NCBI GenBank assembly: GCA_016763855.1
Contig: JAESSY010000022.1
Span: forward strand, 1 to 34,385
From: Pseudomonadales bacterium
GTDB lineage: Bacteria > Pseudomonadota > Gammaproteobacteria > Pseudomonadales > Azotimanducaceae
Direction: 5' to 3'
DNA: 34,385 nucleotides
Part shown: positions 8,728 through 18,124 of the stretch, piece by piece
How positions within the stretch are numbered: position 1 is the stretch's first letter
Layout: every line of letters starts with the position of its first letter
Translations under genes and position numbers: made by a program
The notes under the pieces: model-generated
Database searches by the model: none
The model's input: the letters and a program-made list of their open reading frames with translations, nothing else
Told to the model about the DNA's origin: nothing

Positions 8728-9444
8728 ATGCTCAAAAAAATACCCGTGGTTGACGATGATCCGGGCTTGCGTGACTTACTAAAAAAGTATCTGGATGAAA
8801 ATGGATTCGATACAGAAATGGTTGAGGACGCTATTGCACTTGATGCGTGGTTGAAGGAAAAAGAAGCAGACTTCATTATTCTAGATCTGATGCTTCCAGG
8901 CGAAGACGGTCTCTCAATTGCCAGAAGGCTTAGGGTATCCAATCAGGTACCGGTCATCATGCTCACAGCAAGTGGTGAAGAACTCGATAGAATTATCGGG
9001 CTGGAAATTGGAGCTGACGACTATTTATCTAAACCCTTCAATCCTCGGGAGTTACTCGCCCGAATTCGCGCTGTTTTACGTCGCTCCGAACTGACAAGTA
9101 AAGCATCGATAAAAAACAAAAGTCCTTTACACAACACAGACTTTGGGGATTTTCAGTTTAATCATAATTCAAAATTGCTTTACAAAAATGGAAATGAAGT
9201 CGAACTGACAAGTGGAGAGACGAGCCTGCTCGAGATATTTCTCGCACACCCCAATCATGTTCTCAGTAGAGATCAAATAATGGATTATCTCTCTGATCAT
9301 ACCCATGATCAGTTCGACAGAAGCATCGATGTCAGGATTACCCGGCTTAGAGCCAAAGTAGAGTCTGACACTTCATCACCCACATACATTCGAACTGTAT
9401 GGGGAAAAGGATATCGCTTCACAATCAGCGATAACACGATTTAA
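8728..9444 (+). CDS. OmpR-family response regulator
   Basis: The protein is 238 residues from the ATG at 8728, chosen because AAGGA lies 7 bases upstream and gives the standard family N-terminus. A longer in-frame start exists further upstream but adds non-conserved residues. The receiver domain (1-120) shows acidic pocket D9/D10, phospho-acceptor D53 in ILDLMLPGEDG, T80 and K102 in LSKPF. The winged-helix domain (about 135-235) has ELTSGETSLLEIFLAHP, RSIDVRITRLRAKVE and a YIRTVWGKGYRF wing. It is a phosphorylation-dependent transcription factor. The kinase gene starts 5 bases after its stop. The neighbouring efflux operon and the Spy-like gene are natural target candidates, suggesting envelope or metabolite stress sensing (inference). 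Confidence 0.92.
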   Translation: MLKKIPVVDDDPGLRDLLKKYLDENGFDTEMVEDAIALDAWLKEKEADFIILDLMLPGEDGLSIARRLRVSNQVPVIMLTASGEELDRIIGLEIGADDYLSKPFNPRELLARIRAVLRRSELTSKASIKNKSPLHNTDFGDFQFNHNSKLLYKNGNEVELTSGETSLLEIFLAHPNHVLSRDQIMDYLSDHTHDQFDRSIDVRITRLRAKVESDTSSPTYIRTVWGKGYRFTISDNTI

Positions 9445-9449
9445 GGTTT

Positions 9450-10751
9450 ATGATAAAAATACCGAATACAGTTTTTTTTAGAACAGCATTGATGTTAGTT
9501 GCTTCATCTCTACTACTCACTATGGTTTCGCTTATCGCGATCATTTATTTTGTTTTGTACCCCATTGCGAACCGCTCTGCTGACGATTTAGCCGCACTCG
9601 TGGTTCTTTATGCACAGACTTGGGCTGAACTACCGCCAGATGCAAGGCCAGAACTTGCAAGAGAACTACTTGAGAATCATCAACTCAAATATAGTGATAA
9701 GTCGCAAAATTTAGTTAAAATAAACGCCAAACCACCATACATATATTTCTTATCTGAGGCTTTGGATCGTAGGTTAGATTCGCAGTTTATTCTTGCTAAG
9801 AACACTAAAACACCAGACTGGTATTGGATAGAATTAACGATTGAGGGGCATACTCACGTACTGGGATTCCATCAAAGTCGAGTTGACGCTAGCCCTTTTA
9901 AAGCGCTCACTAGCATCATTGCAACCTTACTATTCCTTGCGATCATATCCGCTCTTCTAATTGCGCTCACTTTAACTAGACCGCTCCGAAATCTCTCACT
10001 GGCGCTTAGGTCTGTCGGTCAGGAAGACCTCGCCCAAATAAATGAAACTGGTTTTGAAGAGATAGGAGAGGTAGCTCGTAAATTTAATGAGATGTCTTTA
10101 GAAGTACATCATTTGTTAGAAAACCGAACTGTATTGCTGGCGGGAATTTCACATGATTTACGCACACCCATTACTCGCATGCATCTCCTATTAGAAATGA
10201 TCCCTGAAATTAGAGACAGTGAACTAAGCCAAGATTTCTATGCCAATTTAACAGACATGGAGCATTTGCTTCGAGACACGATGATAATTGCCCGAGGTAT
10301 AAGCCGACAAGATCCTCACACTTCCTGTGATTTGGTGCAAATAATTAAAGAGGTCACCCTGCGCCAAGACAGCGACGGGAATATCTTCACGCTAAATCTA
10401 CCCAATTCATTGGACTGGTCTCTCCCTGAAAGTAGTTTTAAACGTGTACTGACGAATTTGACCGAAAATGCCATTAAGTATGGAGGCGATGAACAAATTA
10501 ACATCAGCCTAAATTCTGTAGAAGATCACGCGGAAATCCTAATTAGGGATCACGGCCGGGGCATACCGACTGAAAAACTGAACCTGGTTTTCCAACCATT
10601 CTTCAGGCTCGAAGGATCTCGCGGGCCTACAACCGGAGGTAGCGGACTTGGGCTAGCCATTGTCAAACAAATTTGTGATGCCAATGCTTGGAAAGTATCG
10701 CTCGAGACGACAAGTGGTGGCGGCGGGTGTACTGCCCGACTTGTTATTTAA
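9450..10751 (+). CDS. EnvZ-like sensor histidine kinase
   Basis: This 433-residue inner-membrane kinase has TM1 at about 11-37, a periplasmic domain of about 110 residues, and TM2 at about 156-174. A HAMP domain follows (TRPLRNLSLALRSVG to EVARKFNEMS), then an EnvZ-type H-box AGISHDLRTPITR with H235. The catalytic domain has the N-box around N340 (LTNLTENAIKYGG), a DHGRGIP G1 box and a GGSGLGLAI G2 box. It should autophosphorylate at H235 and pass phosphate to the regulator encoded just upstream. The 3' end overlaps the convergent FNR-like gene by four bases. The periplasmic domain shows no motif that reveals the signal. Confidence 0.92.
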   Translation: MIKIPNTVFFRTALMLVASSLLLTMVSLIAIIYFVLYPIANRSADDLAALVVLYAQTWAELPPDARPELARELLENHQLKYSDKSQNLVKINAKPPYIYFLSEALDRRLDSQFILAKNTKTPDWYWIELTIEGHTHVLGFHQSRVDASPFKALTSIIATLLFLAIISALLIALTLTRPLRNLSLALRSVGQEDLAQINETGFEEIGEVARKFNEMSLEVHHLLENRTVLLAGISHDLRTPITRMHLLLEMIPEIRDSELSQDFYANLTDMEHLLRDTMIIARGISRQDPHTSCDLVQIIKEVTLRQDSDGNIFTLNLPNSLDWSLPESSFKRVLTNLTENAIKYGGDEQINISLNSVEDHAEILIRDHGRGIPTEKLNLVFQPFFRLEGSRGPTTGGSGLGLAIVKQICDANAWKVSLETTSGGGGCTARLVI

Positions 10752-11482
10752 GACGCACTAGCCTCTTGAAGCGCTGAGGTATTTAAAATAACGATTTCCT
10801 GATTGGACGCTAAATCAATAATCCCCGATTTTTTTAACTTGTGTATCTGCCGACTGACGGTTTCGGTCCGTATACCCAGAAAATCTGCAATATCAAAACG
10901 TTTCAGGGGTAATTTGAATGAATAATTATTACTAGGTCCAGAATGCTCAGGGTCAAGATTGGAGGCTATCAGTAACAGAAAACTGGCCACTTTTTCATAG
11001 GCATCTTTACGACCCAATGCCAAAAGCCAATCCCTCGCTTCATCTAGCTCATCCAGAGTCTGCTCATGAAGTCTGTGTTCAAGTGCAGGGGACTCTTTAA
11101 TCAAATGCTCAAGCACCGATCTCGGAAACGAACATATTCGAACATCCGTCGCTGCTTCCGCAAACAGGGTACTTTTTGCCTTGAAGGGCCTTCCAAGAAA
11201 GTCGGGCGCAAACTGTAATCCGACAATTTGTTGTCGTCCATCCACCATTAGCTTTGTCAGTTTTACGACGCCACTTAAGATATTGCCATAGTGGGAATTG
11301 TCTTGATTATAAGAGATCATTTCATCTTTATTCTTATAGTCAATTTTACTTGTTCTTTCGCTCAGAAAGATTAACTGTTCAGTATTCAGTACGCCACATA
11401 CACCCCGATGTCGAGCCTCACAGGATTGACACACGAGTGGAATTTTGGAATTATGAATATCTAAACGTTCACCATCGGCCAC
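10748..11482 (-). CDS. FNR-type Crp-family regulator
   Basis: This 244-residue protein has the cysteines expected for an oxygen-sensing [4Fe-4S] cluster. The N-terminal CxxC-x7-C set is C18, C21 and C29 (VCQSCEARHRGVCG), and a central C117 (RICSFP) matches E. coli FNR C122. The C-x2-C-x7-C spacing is that of FnrN/FnrL/AadR-type proteins rather than C-x2-C-x5-C of E. coli. A cyclic-nucleotide-type beta roll is followed by a long dimer helix. The C-terminal helix-turn-helix reads RTETVSRQIHKLKKSG, with E197, S200 and R201 as the residues that in FNR read TTGAT half-sites. The start is GTG with a weak ribosome site. No clear TTGAT-N4-ATCAA site was seen nearby. It likely switches genes between aerobic and oxygen-limited growth. 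Confidence 0.85.
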   Translation of the reverse strand: MADGERLDIHNSKIPLVCQSCEARHRGVCGVLNTEQLIFLSERTSKIDYKNKDEMISYNQDNSHYGNILSGVVKLTKLMVDGRQQIVGLQFAPDFLGRPFKAKSTLFAEAATDVRICSFPRSVLEHLIKESPALEHRLHEQTLDELDEARDWLLALGRKDAYEKVASFLLLIASNLDPEHSGPSNNYSFKLPLKRFDIADFLGIRTETVSRQIHKLKKSGIIDLASNQEIVILNTSALQEASAS

Positions 11483-11561
11483 AGGGATTCACCAAAGTCA
11501 TCGTCTTTTTCAAGGATATTGCAGCCCATTGAGACAAGCAAGCTTTAGCTGAAAATACCGC

Positions 11562-12041
11562 CTATCGGCGCAGGATACTTTCAAATAGTGCAAAGGTGCC
11601 TCTTACAAATTCATGCATATTTTCTTCGCTATTATCTCCGCCCGTTGTGACGGTTGTACTATCTGAAACAGGCCCTGCTATCGCAATTACAGAAATCCCC
11701 ACTTCCTTACTATAGGGAGTGGTACCTGGCCCCGCGACGCCAAGCTCTGCAATTCCCCATGTTGCTTTCAAGTCATCTCGAATAGTCTCTGCAAAAACCA
11801 TTGCTATTTGTTCGGTTAATGGTTTTAGGCCACTTAGTTTTTCCATAGGGAGATTGAGAAATATTTTCCTTGATTCCCTTGTGTAAATTACAGCGCCACC
11901 AGAATAATAAGCCGAGGCGCCGGGTACTGCGAGTAAATTAGCAGAAATTAAGCCCCCCGTGGATGATTCTGCAACGGCGACAGTCTCTCCTTTTTCTTTC
12001 AGTAGCTTAGCTACGCTTTCTCTCACAAGATCAAGACTCAC
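11562..12041 (-). CDS. pncC: CinA C-terminal family amidase (PncC-like)
   Basis: This 159-residue single-domain protein corresponds to the CinA C-terminal domain. It has VAVAESSTGGLISANLLAVPG, split as AESSTGG plus ISANLL, then YYSGGAVIYTRESRKIFL, and later WGIAELGVAGP-G. In E. coli PncC this domain hydrolyses nicotinamide mononucleotide to nicotinic acid mononucleotide in NAD recycling. The usual GxAGPxG stretch is present as GVAGPGTTPYSKEVG. The start is GTG at 12039-12041 with a strong GGAGGTGAT site just before it. It is divergent from the MFS gene across a 59-base control region. The detoxifying NMN role is from the family, not from the sequence. Confidence 0.85.
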   Translation of the reverse strand: MSLDLVRESVAKLLKEKGETVAVAESSTGGLISANLLAVPGASAYYSGGAVIYTRESRKIFLNLPMEKLSGLKPLTEQIAMVFAETIRDDLKATWGIAELGVAGPGTTPYSKEVGISVIAIAGPVSDSTTVTTGGDNSEENMHEFVRGTFALFESILRR

Positions 12042-12059
12042 ATCACCTCCAATAAATCA

Positions 12060-12094
12060 CTAGTTGGCCACTAGCCTATCTCAATAGGTATACT
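12060..12094. promoter_or_regulatory. Two small dyads plus -10 box in a divergent control region
   Basis: CTAGT-N5-ACTAG (12060-12074) is followed directly by CCTAT-N4-ATAGG (12075-12088) and then TATACT (12089-12094). TATACT would be a -10 box for the MFS gene, placing the transcript start at or next to its ATG (12101), where no ribosome site is seen. A possible -35 (TTGGCC, 12064-12069) is 19 bases away, longer than ideal. Confidence 0.35.
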
Positions 12095-12100
12095 ACCGCC

Positions 12101-13378
12101 ATGTCATTACCCCCGTCAGTAAAAGAACACACCAGAAAAAAGAATCAATCAATCTGGTCCAATCAAAAATTTAATGCCTATCTCGGATCCGTTACTTTTT
12201 CCAGTGCTGGGTTTTTAATGCAGCAACTCATCATTAGCTGGATTTTAGTGGGTATCCTCGTCCTACCCGGGGATGAGGTCGGCATCATTCAAGCTACAAT
12301 AGCTATTCCCGGTCTTTTCCTCATGCTCTGGGGCGGCACACTAGCTGATCAAAGTGACCCTCGAACATTGCTCGTTCGCGTTCATTTTATTGCATGGATA
12401 TTCCCACTTTTATTCCTGGCCTGGAATCAAATATTTGGACTATCTATTGCGGCAATTCTGTTCTATGGACTAACTATTTCTACGGCAACTTCTTTTAGCA
12501 GTCCGGCTCATCAGGCAATTCTTAACAGTATTGCAGGACGGGATCTCCAAAAGGCAGTGACAGCGTCCACCGCAGTCACCTTTCTCGTTCAAATGTTATC
12601 TCTAGGTTTTGCGGGGCAAATGCAGAACATCGGTTTACCACTCATATTAGTGGTTCAATCCGCATGTATTCTTATTGGAGCATGCCTGCTCTTAAGATTG
12701 AATAAATCTCCCCCGATGCAGAGGAAATCTGAATCTGCTATCGCTCAATTGATCTCAGGTTTCAGAGCCACTTACAGAAACCGTGATGTATCCCATCTCT
12801 TTTTGATAAATTTCTTATCCAGTGTATTTAATGCCGGTGCATTCTTTACGGTCGTGCCTTTTATTGTCCACCGAATTTATGAAGGTGAGGCAATGCAACT
12901 TGCGACGGTATTAATCATATTCTTTCTAGGCGCCACAGTGACCAACCTGACACTTTTTAAAATCATGCCCATCACTTCACCTGGGAAGTGGTACTTATGC
13001 ATGCAAGTCAGCAGGGTCGCCATTTTGTACCTTCTGTGGATAGAACCTGATTGGTGGTTGTTTATGCTTGCTATGTTTGCGTGGGGAATGAATATGGGAT
13101 TTACTACAACACTGTCGCGAACCATTGTACAAGAGTCAGCGGAACCAGAATATCGAGGACGGATCTTATCTGTATACAGTCTCGGGCTTATCGGAAGTGC
13201 CCCCATAGGCGCATTGATACTGGGAAACATCATAGAAATATTTGGTACATTAAACGCTCTCCTGCCTGCAATGCTAATCTCAATCATTCTCTTTTGTTAT
13301 GGGTGTTTTTGGACGCCCATTTGGCGCTACGAATCTCCAAAACAAGAGAATCGAATACTGAACAAAAATAGTGTTTAA
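12101..13378 (+). CDS. MFS transporter (MFS_3-like)
   Basis: This 425-residue, twelve-helix major facilitator belongs to the same broad family as the exporter at 1631-2920. The motif A equivalent is GGTLADQSDPRTLLVRVHF (residues about 79-97). A helix-ending SSPAHQAILNSIAGRDLQKAV, quoted as SSPAHQA and AGRDLQ, is typical of this group, as is the late EPEYRGRILSVYSLG segment. It most likely exports a small compound. The N-terminus (PPSVKEHTRKKNQ) is cytoplasmic and basic. No ribosome site precedes the ATG. With TATACT only 6 bases before it, the message may be leaderless. It ends 36 bases before the acyl-CoA dehydrogenase and could be co-transcribed with it. The substrate is unknown. Confidence 0.85.
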   Translation: MSLPPSVKEHTRKKNQSIWSNQKFNAYLGSVTFSSAGFLMQQLIISWILVGILVLPGDEVGIIQATIAIPGLFLMLWGGTLADQSDPRTLLVRVHFIAWIFPLLFLAWNQIFGLSIAAILFYGLTISTATSFSSPAHQAILNSIAGRDLQKAVTASTAVTFLVQMLSLGFAGQMQNIGLPLILVVQSACILIGACLLLRLNKSPPMQRKSESAIAQLISGFRATYRNRDVSHLFLINFLSSVFNAGAFFTVVPFIVHRIYEGEAMQLATVLIIFFLGATVTNLTLFKIMPITSPGKWYLCMQVSRVAILYLLWIEPDWWLFMLAMFAWGMNMGFTTTLSRTIVQESAEPEYRGRILSVYSLGLIGSAPIGALILGNIIEIFGTLNALLPAMLISIILFCYGCFWTPIWRYESPKQENRILNKNSV

Positions 13379-13414
13379 TTCGGTATTACTCCAATAAGAA
13401 ATCAGAAGATTGAC

Positions 13415-15163
13415 ATGGCAAATTATTACGCCCCTTTAAAAGAAATGTACTTCGTATTAAATTCCGTAAGCGACGTAGGCGCTGTCTACAAACTAAAAAA
13501 GTTTGAGGAATGTAACAGCGAGTTAGTCGAATCCATTTTGGAAGAAGCAGGGAAATTTGCCAGCGGTGTTCTTGCACCACTCAATACAGTCGGCGACCTT
13601 ATCGGCACAAAAATAGTAGAGCAGCAAGTGCGAGAGCCCAGCGGTTTTTCTGAAGCCTATCAACAATTTACAGCGGGTGGCTGGACATCTTTGGCCTGTA
13701 ATCCTGAGTATGGAGGCATGGGATTACCCGAAACCGTTGGAATCGCTGCCATGGAAATGTGGTCTTCTGCCAATATCAGTTTCGGTCTCTGTCCACTACT
13801 GGGTCAAGGCGCAATAGAAGCCTTACAATCCCATGCCAGCGAAGAACTCAGAAACATTTACCTTGAAAAAATGGTGATGGGAGAGTGGACAGGTACAATG
13901 AATTTAACCGAGCCGCAAGCGGGTTCAGACCTTGGCGTCATCAAAACCCAAGCAGTGTCAGCGAAAGATCATTACCTCATCACAGGAACGAAAATTTTTA
14001 TTACCTGGGGTGATCATCAGATGACTGACAATATCATTCACCTTGTTCTGGCCAGAATAAAAGATGCGCCGGAAGGCGTCAGAGGCATCTCACTATTCGT
14101 TGTCCCCAAATTTCTGGTGAACGAAGACGGAACACTGGGTGATCAGAATGATGTATATGCCCTTTCTGTTGAGCATAAAATGGGTATTCACGGCAGTCCA
14201 ACCTGCATTATGAGCTACGGTGACAACAGTGATGGCGCCATCGGCTATCTTGTTGGAGAAGAAAATATGGGCTTATCCTATATGTTCACGATGATGAATC
14301 ACGCACGACTAAACGTGGGTGTTCAAGGTGTTGCATTGTCTGAGCGCGCCTATCAACAAGCTGTTGCCTATGCGCGAGATCGAATCCAGGGAAGCATACA
14401 GGGACAAAAAGAAGCTGGACCCATCATCAATCACCCGGATGTGAAACGAATGTTGATGGTCATGCGATCCTTAACAGAGGGGTCACGAGCACTTTGTTAT
14501 TATACTTCCGTGAACTTTGATCTCGGACATGATGGCAACGATGCGGCAATGAGTAGAGGAGAACTCCTAACGCCGATTGCGAAAGCATGGTCAACAGAAA
14601 TGTCGCAAGAAGTGACTTCCCTAGGCATTCAGGTTCATGGAGGCATGGGATTTATTGAAGAAACCGGCGCTGCACAATTTATGCGGGATGCAAGAATCAC
14701 AACCATTTACGAAGGAACAACCGGCATTCAGGCTAATGACTTTATGGGTCGAAAAGTGCTACGAAATGGTGGAAGCGAACTTATCGCGCTCATATCCGAA
14801 ATGCGTAAAAGTTTGAATGATGAAAACTTGTTGGGTAATATCAAATCGACACTCAGTGTAATCATAGACCAGTTGGAGACGCTAACGGATTTTGTATTAA
14901 ACAACAAAGATGAACCAGAATTGACTGGTATCGCAGCTTATAATTTTCTCATGGGTACAGGCACTTGTGTTGTAGGGTGGTTATTTCTCAAAGCCGCACT
15001 GGTCTCAATTGAGAAAATGAACGACGATTCTGAGTTCCATTCATCCAAAATGACAACTTGTCAGTTTTATTTTTCACATATCATGCCAAGATCTGCTGCC
15101 TATTTTGATGCGGTCAAAGTGGGGAGTGATTCAAAAATGTTGTTGAGAAACGTTAGTTTCTAA
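13415..15163 (+). CDS. Acyl-CoA dehydrogenase, DmdC-like large form
   Basis: This 582-residue FAD enzyme is longer than short-chain acyl-CoA dehydrogenases (about 380) because of a C-terminal extension. That is the architecture of the DmdC / AidB-like group. Signatures are MNLTEPQAGSDLG (substrate and flavin contact), ITGTKIFITWGDH, HKMGIHGSPT, and IQVHGGMGFIEETGAAQFMRD followed by IYEGTTGIQANDFMGRK, where the Glu is the expected catalytic base. It oxidises an acyl-CoA at the alpha-beta bond and passes electrons to ETF. DmdC itself acts on 3-methylmercaptopropionyl-CoA from DMSP, but no other dmd gene is present here. A fatty or branched acyl-CoA is therefore equally possible. Its stop overlaps the convergent FG-GAP gene by four bases. 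Confidence 0.88.
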   Translation: MANYYAPLKEMYFVLNSVSDVGAVYKLKKFEECNSELVESILEEAGKFASGVLAPLNTVGDLIGTKIVEQQVREPSGFSEAYQQFTAGGWTSLACNPEYGGMGLPETVGIAAMEMWSSANISFGLCPLLGQGAIEALQSHASEELRNIYLEKMVMGEWTGTMNLTEPQAGSDLGVIKTQAVSAKDHYLITGTKIFITWGDHQMTDNIIHLVLARIKDAPEGVRGISLFVVPKFLVNEDGTLGDQNDVYALSVEHKMGIHGSPTCIMSYGDNSDGAIGYLVGEENMGLSYMFTMMNHARLNVGVQGVALSERAYQQAVAYARDRIQGSIQGQKEAGPIINHPDVKRMLMVMRSLTEGSRALCYYTSVNFDLGHDGNDAAMSRGELLTPIAKAWSTEMSQEVTSLGIQVHGGMGFIEETGAAQFMRDARITTIYEGTTGIQANDFMGRKVLRNGGSELIALISEMRKSLNDENLLGNIKSTLSVIIDQLETLTDFVLNNKDEPELTGIAAYNFLMGTGTCVVGWLFLKAALVSIEKMNDDSEFHSSKMTTCQFYFSHIMPRSAAYFDAVKVGSDSKMLLRNVSF

Positions 15164-16713
15164 GTGCTTTTTCTTTCACCGGAGGAGAGAATAACCACTT
15201 TCCGCCTTAAGCTTGCCTCATCCTGTCGGCCATAACGAATGATAATGTCCTGTCGAAGGAGACTACTTAGATGAGTTGCAACGACCATTTCACCATCTAT
15301 TGGCAATTTAATCTTGTACTGCAACTTCTTCTGCTTAAATTGTCGTTTTGTGGCCTCACCAGAATAGATCGCCAACTTTTGATCACCCTGAGACAAAATT
15401 AAATCTTTAAGTTTGTCACCATCAATATCTACCAATAGTGTAACTGCCTGACCTATACTGCCTGAAGATAAGCTAAAGCTTAAACCGACAGACTTGTAAA
15501 AGTTCGGTTGCTTTCCGTATAGATCATTATCATCTAACGAAAATACAAAAACATCTTGCTTAATTTTTCCAGAAATCATGGCGCCGATTATTTGGGCCAA
15601 ACCAATATCAAAGGACATCACAAAAAATTCTTTACGACCGTCAAAATTAACATCCTCAAGGATAGGTGCCGTAAGCGTCCCCTTTGAGCTAATGTCAGTG
15701 GCCAAGGACGTTTCAAAGGTCAAGTTATTTAACAGCATTCGACCATAGTAGACCTCATACCGATTATCCCTATCCAGCAACCCGCTGCTCTGAGTATTCA
15801 TGATTAGTAAATCTATGACATCGTCGCCATTGATATCCATTACAGACTCTACTTTCTTATGCTGCAACTCGCTTTGATCTGCGGTTTCTCCATTTGGATC
15901 TCGCAAATACCACCAGGGCATGCGGCTAGCAGGAATAGGTAATGTCACCGAGACGGAACTGTTCAAAAAAACCCGATTCTGACTCTGTTCAAAAACCGCT
16001 AAATGACCATCTCGCACAACAACAATATCAGCCAAATCATCATTGTTAGCATCTACATTGAAAAATGGTGTTTCAGCAAAGGCAATCTGTTCACTCCCCA
16101 TATCGACGATGGGTTCTATCACTAAATCGTTTCTCAAGAAATGTCCGTCAACTTGCTGCAAAAATATTCTCAAGTCTGAAAATCCTGATATCGCAATATC
16201 GTCTAAACCATCGCCATTGAGATCCTGCACAAGTGATTTTCGAGCAACGAATTGCGGTCGTTTATTAAGATAAATTGATTCGACCGGGCCAATGATTTGA
16301 AAGTCTTCCTTATTAAAATCAAGAACAAACAGGATTTTTGCACTAAGAAGAAGTACTAGCCTCCTGCCCTCTGCATCGGAAATCGTATCAAAAACAACAA
16401 TATCCTTTGGGATAGTTTTTTCAATTAGCAATACATAGGTCTCAGATTTTTTTTCAAAACCATATATTGTCATGATTTTTTCAGCAGATGCATTAACACC
16501 CAAAATTAATAATTCCTTACCAGGTCGATTCAGGAAGTCTCCAGCGATAATATTGTGGGTTATATCAAAATTGACATTGAACTCAGTCTTTTGGAACAAA
16601 AATTGGTCAGCGCAAAGCGTTGATGCCCAGAAGATAAAAGGAAGAAGAAGGAATCTTGCTAATGAAAAAATCGGCTTAACACTCAATGATATTGACCGGT
16701 ACTTCATATACAT
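15160..16713 (-). CDS. Exported FG-GAP/VCBS repeat protein
   Basis: The protein has 517 residues from the ATG at 16711-16713, which has GGTGGA upstream inside sdaA. Other starts at 16707 (ATG) or 16716 (TTG) are possible. A hydrophobic signal ends at WASTLCA before DQF, giving a periplasmic or surface protein. At least five calcium-loop repeats of FG-GAP type are visible: [53 protein letters not shown] and [13 protein letters not shown]. These suggest an integrin-like beta propeller of about seven blades. No enzymatic motif is seen. It overlaps the end of the serine dehydratase gene by 38 bases in another frame, an unusually long overlap. The role is unknown; binding or adhesion is the family default. 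Confidence 0.78.
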   Translation of the reverse strand: MYMKYRSISLSVKPIFSLARFLLLPFIFWASTLCADQFLFQKTEFNVNFDITHNIIAGDFLNRPGKELLILGVNASAEKIMTIYGFEKKSETYVLLIEKTIPKDIVVFDTISDAEGRRLVLLLSAKILFVLDFNKEDFQIIGPVESIYLNKRPQFVARKSLVQDLNGDGLDDIAISGFSDLRIFLQQVDGHFLRNDLVIEPIVDMGSEQIAFAETPFFNVDANNDDLADIVVVRDGHLAVFEQSQNRVFLNSSVSVTLPIPASRMPWWYLRDPNGETADQSELQHKKVESVMDINGDDVIDLLIMNTQSSGLLDRDNRYEVYYGRMLLNNLTFETSLATDISSKGTLTAPILEDVNFDGRKEFFVMSFDIGLAQIIGAMISGKIKQDVFVFSLDDNDLYGKQPNFYKSVGLSFSLSSGSIGQAVTLLVDIDGDKLKDLILSQGDQKLAIYSGEATKRQFKQKKLQYKIKLPIDGEMVVATHLSSLLRQDIIIRYGRQDEASLRRKVVILSSGERKST

Positions 16714-18076
16714 CAATGGCTAATCCACCCCGAGAAGTTTCCTTATATTTTGCCTGCATATCGCGGCCTGTAATTCTCATCGTCTTGATGACTTTATCAA
16801 GGGAGACAAAATGCTTCCCATCTCCTCTCAAAGCCATTCTTGCTGCATTAATAGATTTGACCGCTGCCATCGCATTCCGTTCTATACAAGGAATTTGGAC
16901 TAAGCCACCAATAGGATCACAGGTTAAGCCAAGATTATGCTCCATTGCAATTTCGGCTGCATTTTCGACCTGTTCTGGTGTACCGCCCAATGCTTCAGCA
17001 AGGGCGCCAGCCGCCATGGAACATGCGGACCCTACCTCACCCTGACAACCTACTTCTGCCCCGCTAATGGAAGCATTTTCTTTGTACAAAATGCCAATCG
17101 CGGCGGCGGTCAACAAAAAGCGAACGACACCATCATCATTTAGTGACTGACCAAAGCTTATCAAGTATCGAAGCACTGCCGGTATGATACCGGCAGCTCC
17201 ATTGGTTGGTGCAGTCACGACCCGTCCACCTGCGGCATTTTCTTCGTTGACTGCAAGTGCATATAAGCCAACCCAATCCATAACAATTAACGGATCTTGA
17301 TTGAGAGAACTATTTTGATTTGTTAACTGACGATGTAGTTGTGGTGATCGACGTTTGATCTTCAAACCACCCGGCAAAATACCTTCCGTCATGAAGCCCC
17401 TCTCAATGCAAGCATTCATAACTTGCCAAATATTGAGTAGATCTTTGCGAATTTTTTCTTCGCGTAACCAAGTTTTTTCATTTTCTAACATTAATTTACT
17501 AATGGAAAAACCCGTTTCCTCCGCCAGCTTCAAAAGCTTGTCACCTGTTGTGAAGGCATAGGGTAAAGAACTTGTATCTTCGACAATTCGATCACCTCCA
17601 GCAGCCTGCTCATCAACAACAAAACCACCACCAACTGAGTAATATATTTTTTCTACAAGATGATTCCCTTCTGAATCAAAGGCATTGAACTTCATGCCAT
17701 TTGAATGAAAAGGGAGGGTTTTCCTACGGTGCAGAACAAGGTCCGATTTTTGATTGAAGACAATGGGATGTTTTCCCAAAATAGAGATCTGTTTAGAAGA
17801 GATGACCTCTTCAACTCTCGCAGAAATACTCTCAATTTTAACTGTCTCTGGTGCTTCGCCCTCCAGTCCAAGAATAATTGCCTTAGGAGAACCGTGGCCT
17901 TTTCCTGTTGCTCCTAGGGAGCCAAAGAGTTCACACTTAATTCTCGCTGTCTTATCTAAATATCTTGAAGTATCTAATCCTTTCACAAATGTTACGGCTG
18001 CACGCATGGGTCCCACTGTATGCGAGCTCGACGGGCCAATACCAATCTTAAAAAGATCAAAAACGCTAATTGCCAT
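16676..18076 (-). CDS. sdaA: L-serine ammonia-lyase (iron-sulfur)
   Basis: This 466-residue type 2 L-serine dehydratase has both domains in one chain. The N-terminal beta domain contains [11 protein letters not shown] (residues 14-24), and a catalytic alpha domain follows. Likely [4Fe-4S] ligands are C344 ([10 protein letters not shown]), C386 (LTCDPIGG) and C397 (QIPCIER). This spacing fits the family, in which three cysteines hold a cluster whose free iron binds serine. It deaminates L-serine to pyruvate and ammonia in the cytoplasm. It lies 48 bases downstream of glyA on the same strand, so glycine/serine interconversion and serine catabolism are probably transcribed together. sdaA and sdaB cannot be separated on sequence alone. 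Confidence 0.95.
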   Translation of the reverse strand: MAISVFDLFKIGIGPSSSHTVGPMRAAVTFVKGLDTSRYLDKTARIKCELFGSLGATGKGHGSPKAIILGLEGEAPETVKIESISARVEEVISSKQISILGKHPIVFNQKSDLVLHRRKTLPFHSNGMKFNAFDSEGNHLVEKIYYSVGGGFVVDEQAAGGDRIVEDTSSLPYAFTTGDKLLKLAEETGFSISKLMLENEKTWLREEKIRKDLLNIWQVMNACIERGFMTEGILPGGLKIKRRSPQLHRQLTNQNSSLNQDPLIVMDWVGLYALAVNEENAAGGRVVTAPTNGAAGIIPAVLRYLISFGQSLNDDGVVRFLLTAAAIGILYKENASISGAEVGCQGEVGSACSMAAGALAEALGGTPEQVENAAEIAMEHNLGLTCDPIGGLVQIPCIERNAMAAVKSINAARMALRGDGKHFVSLDKVIKTMRITGRDMQAKYKETSRGGLAIDVYEVPVNIIEC

Positions 18077-18124
18077 TTATTGTCAAACCTTCTATTTGCT
18101 AGGCCATATTCTACACTTCACTTT

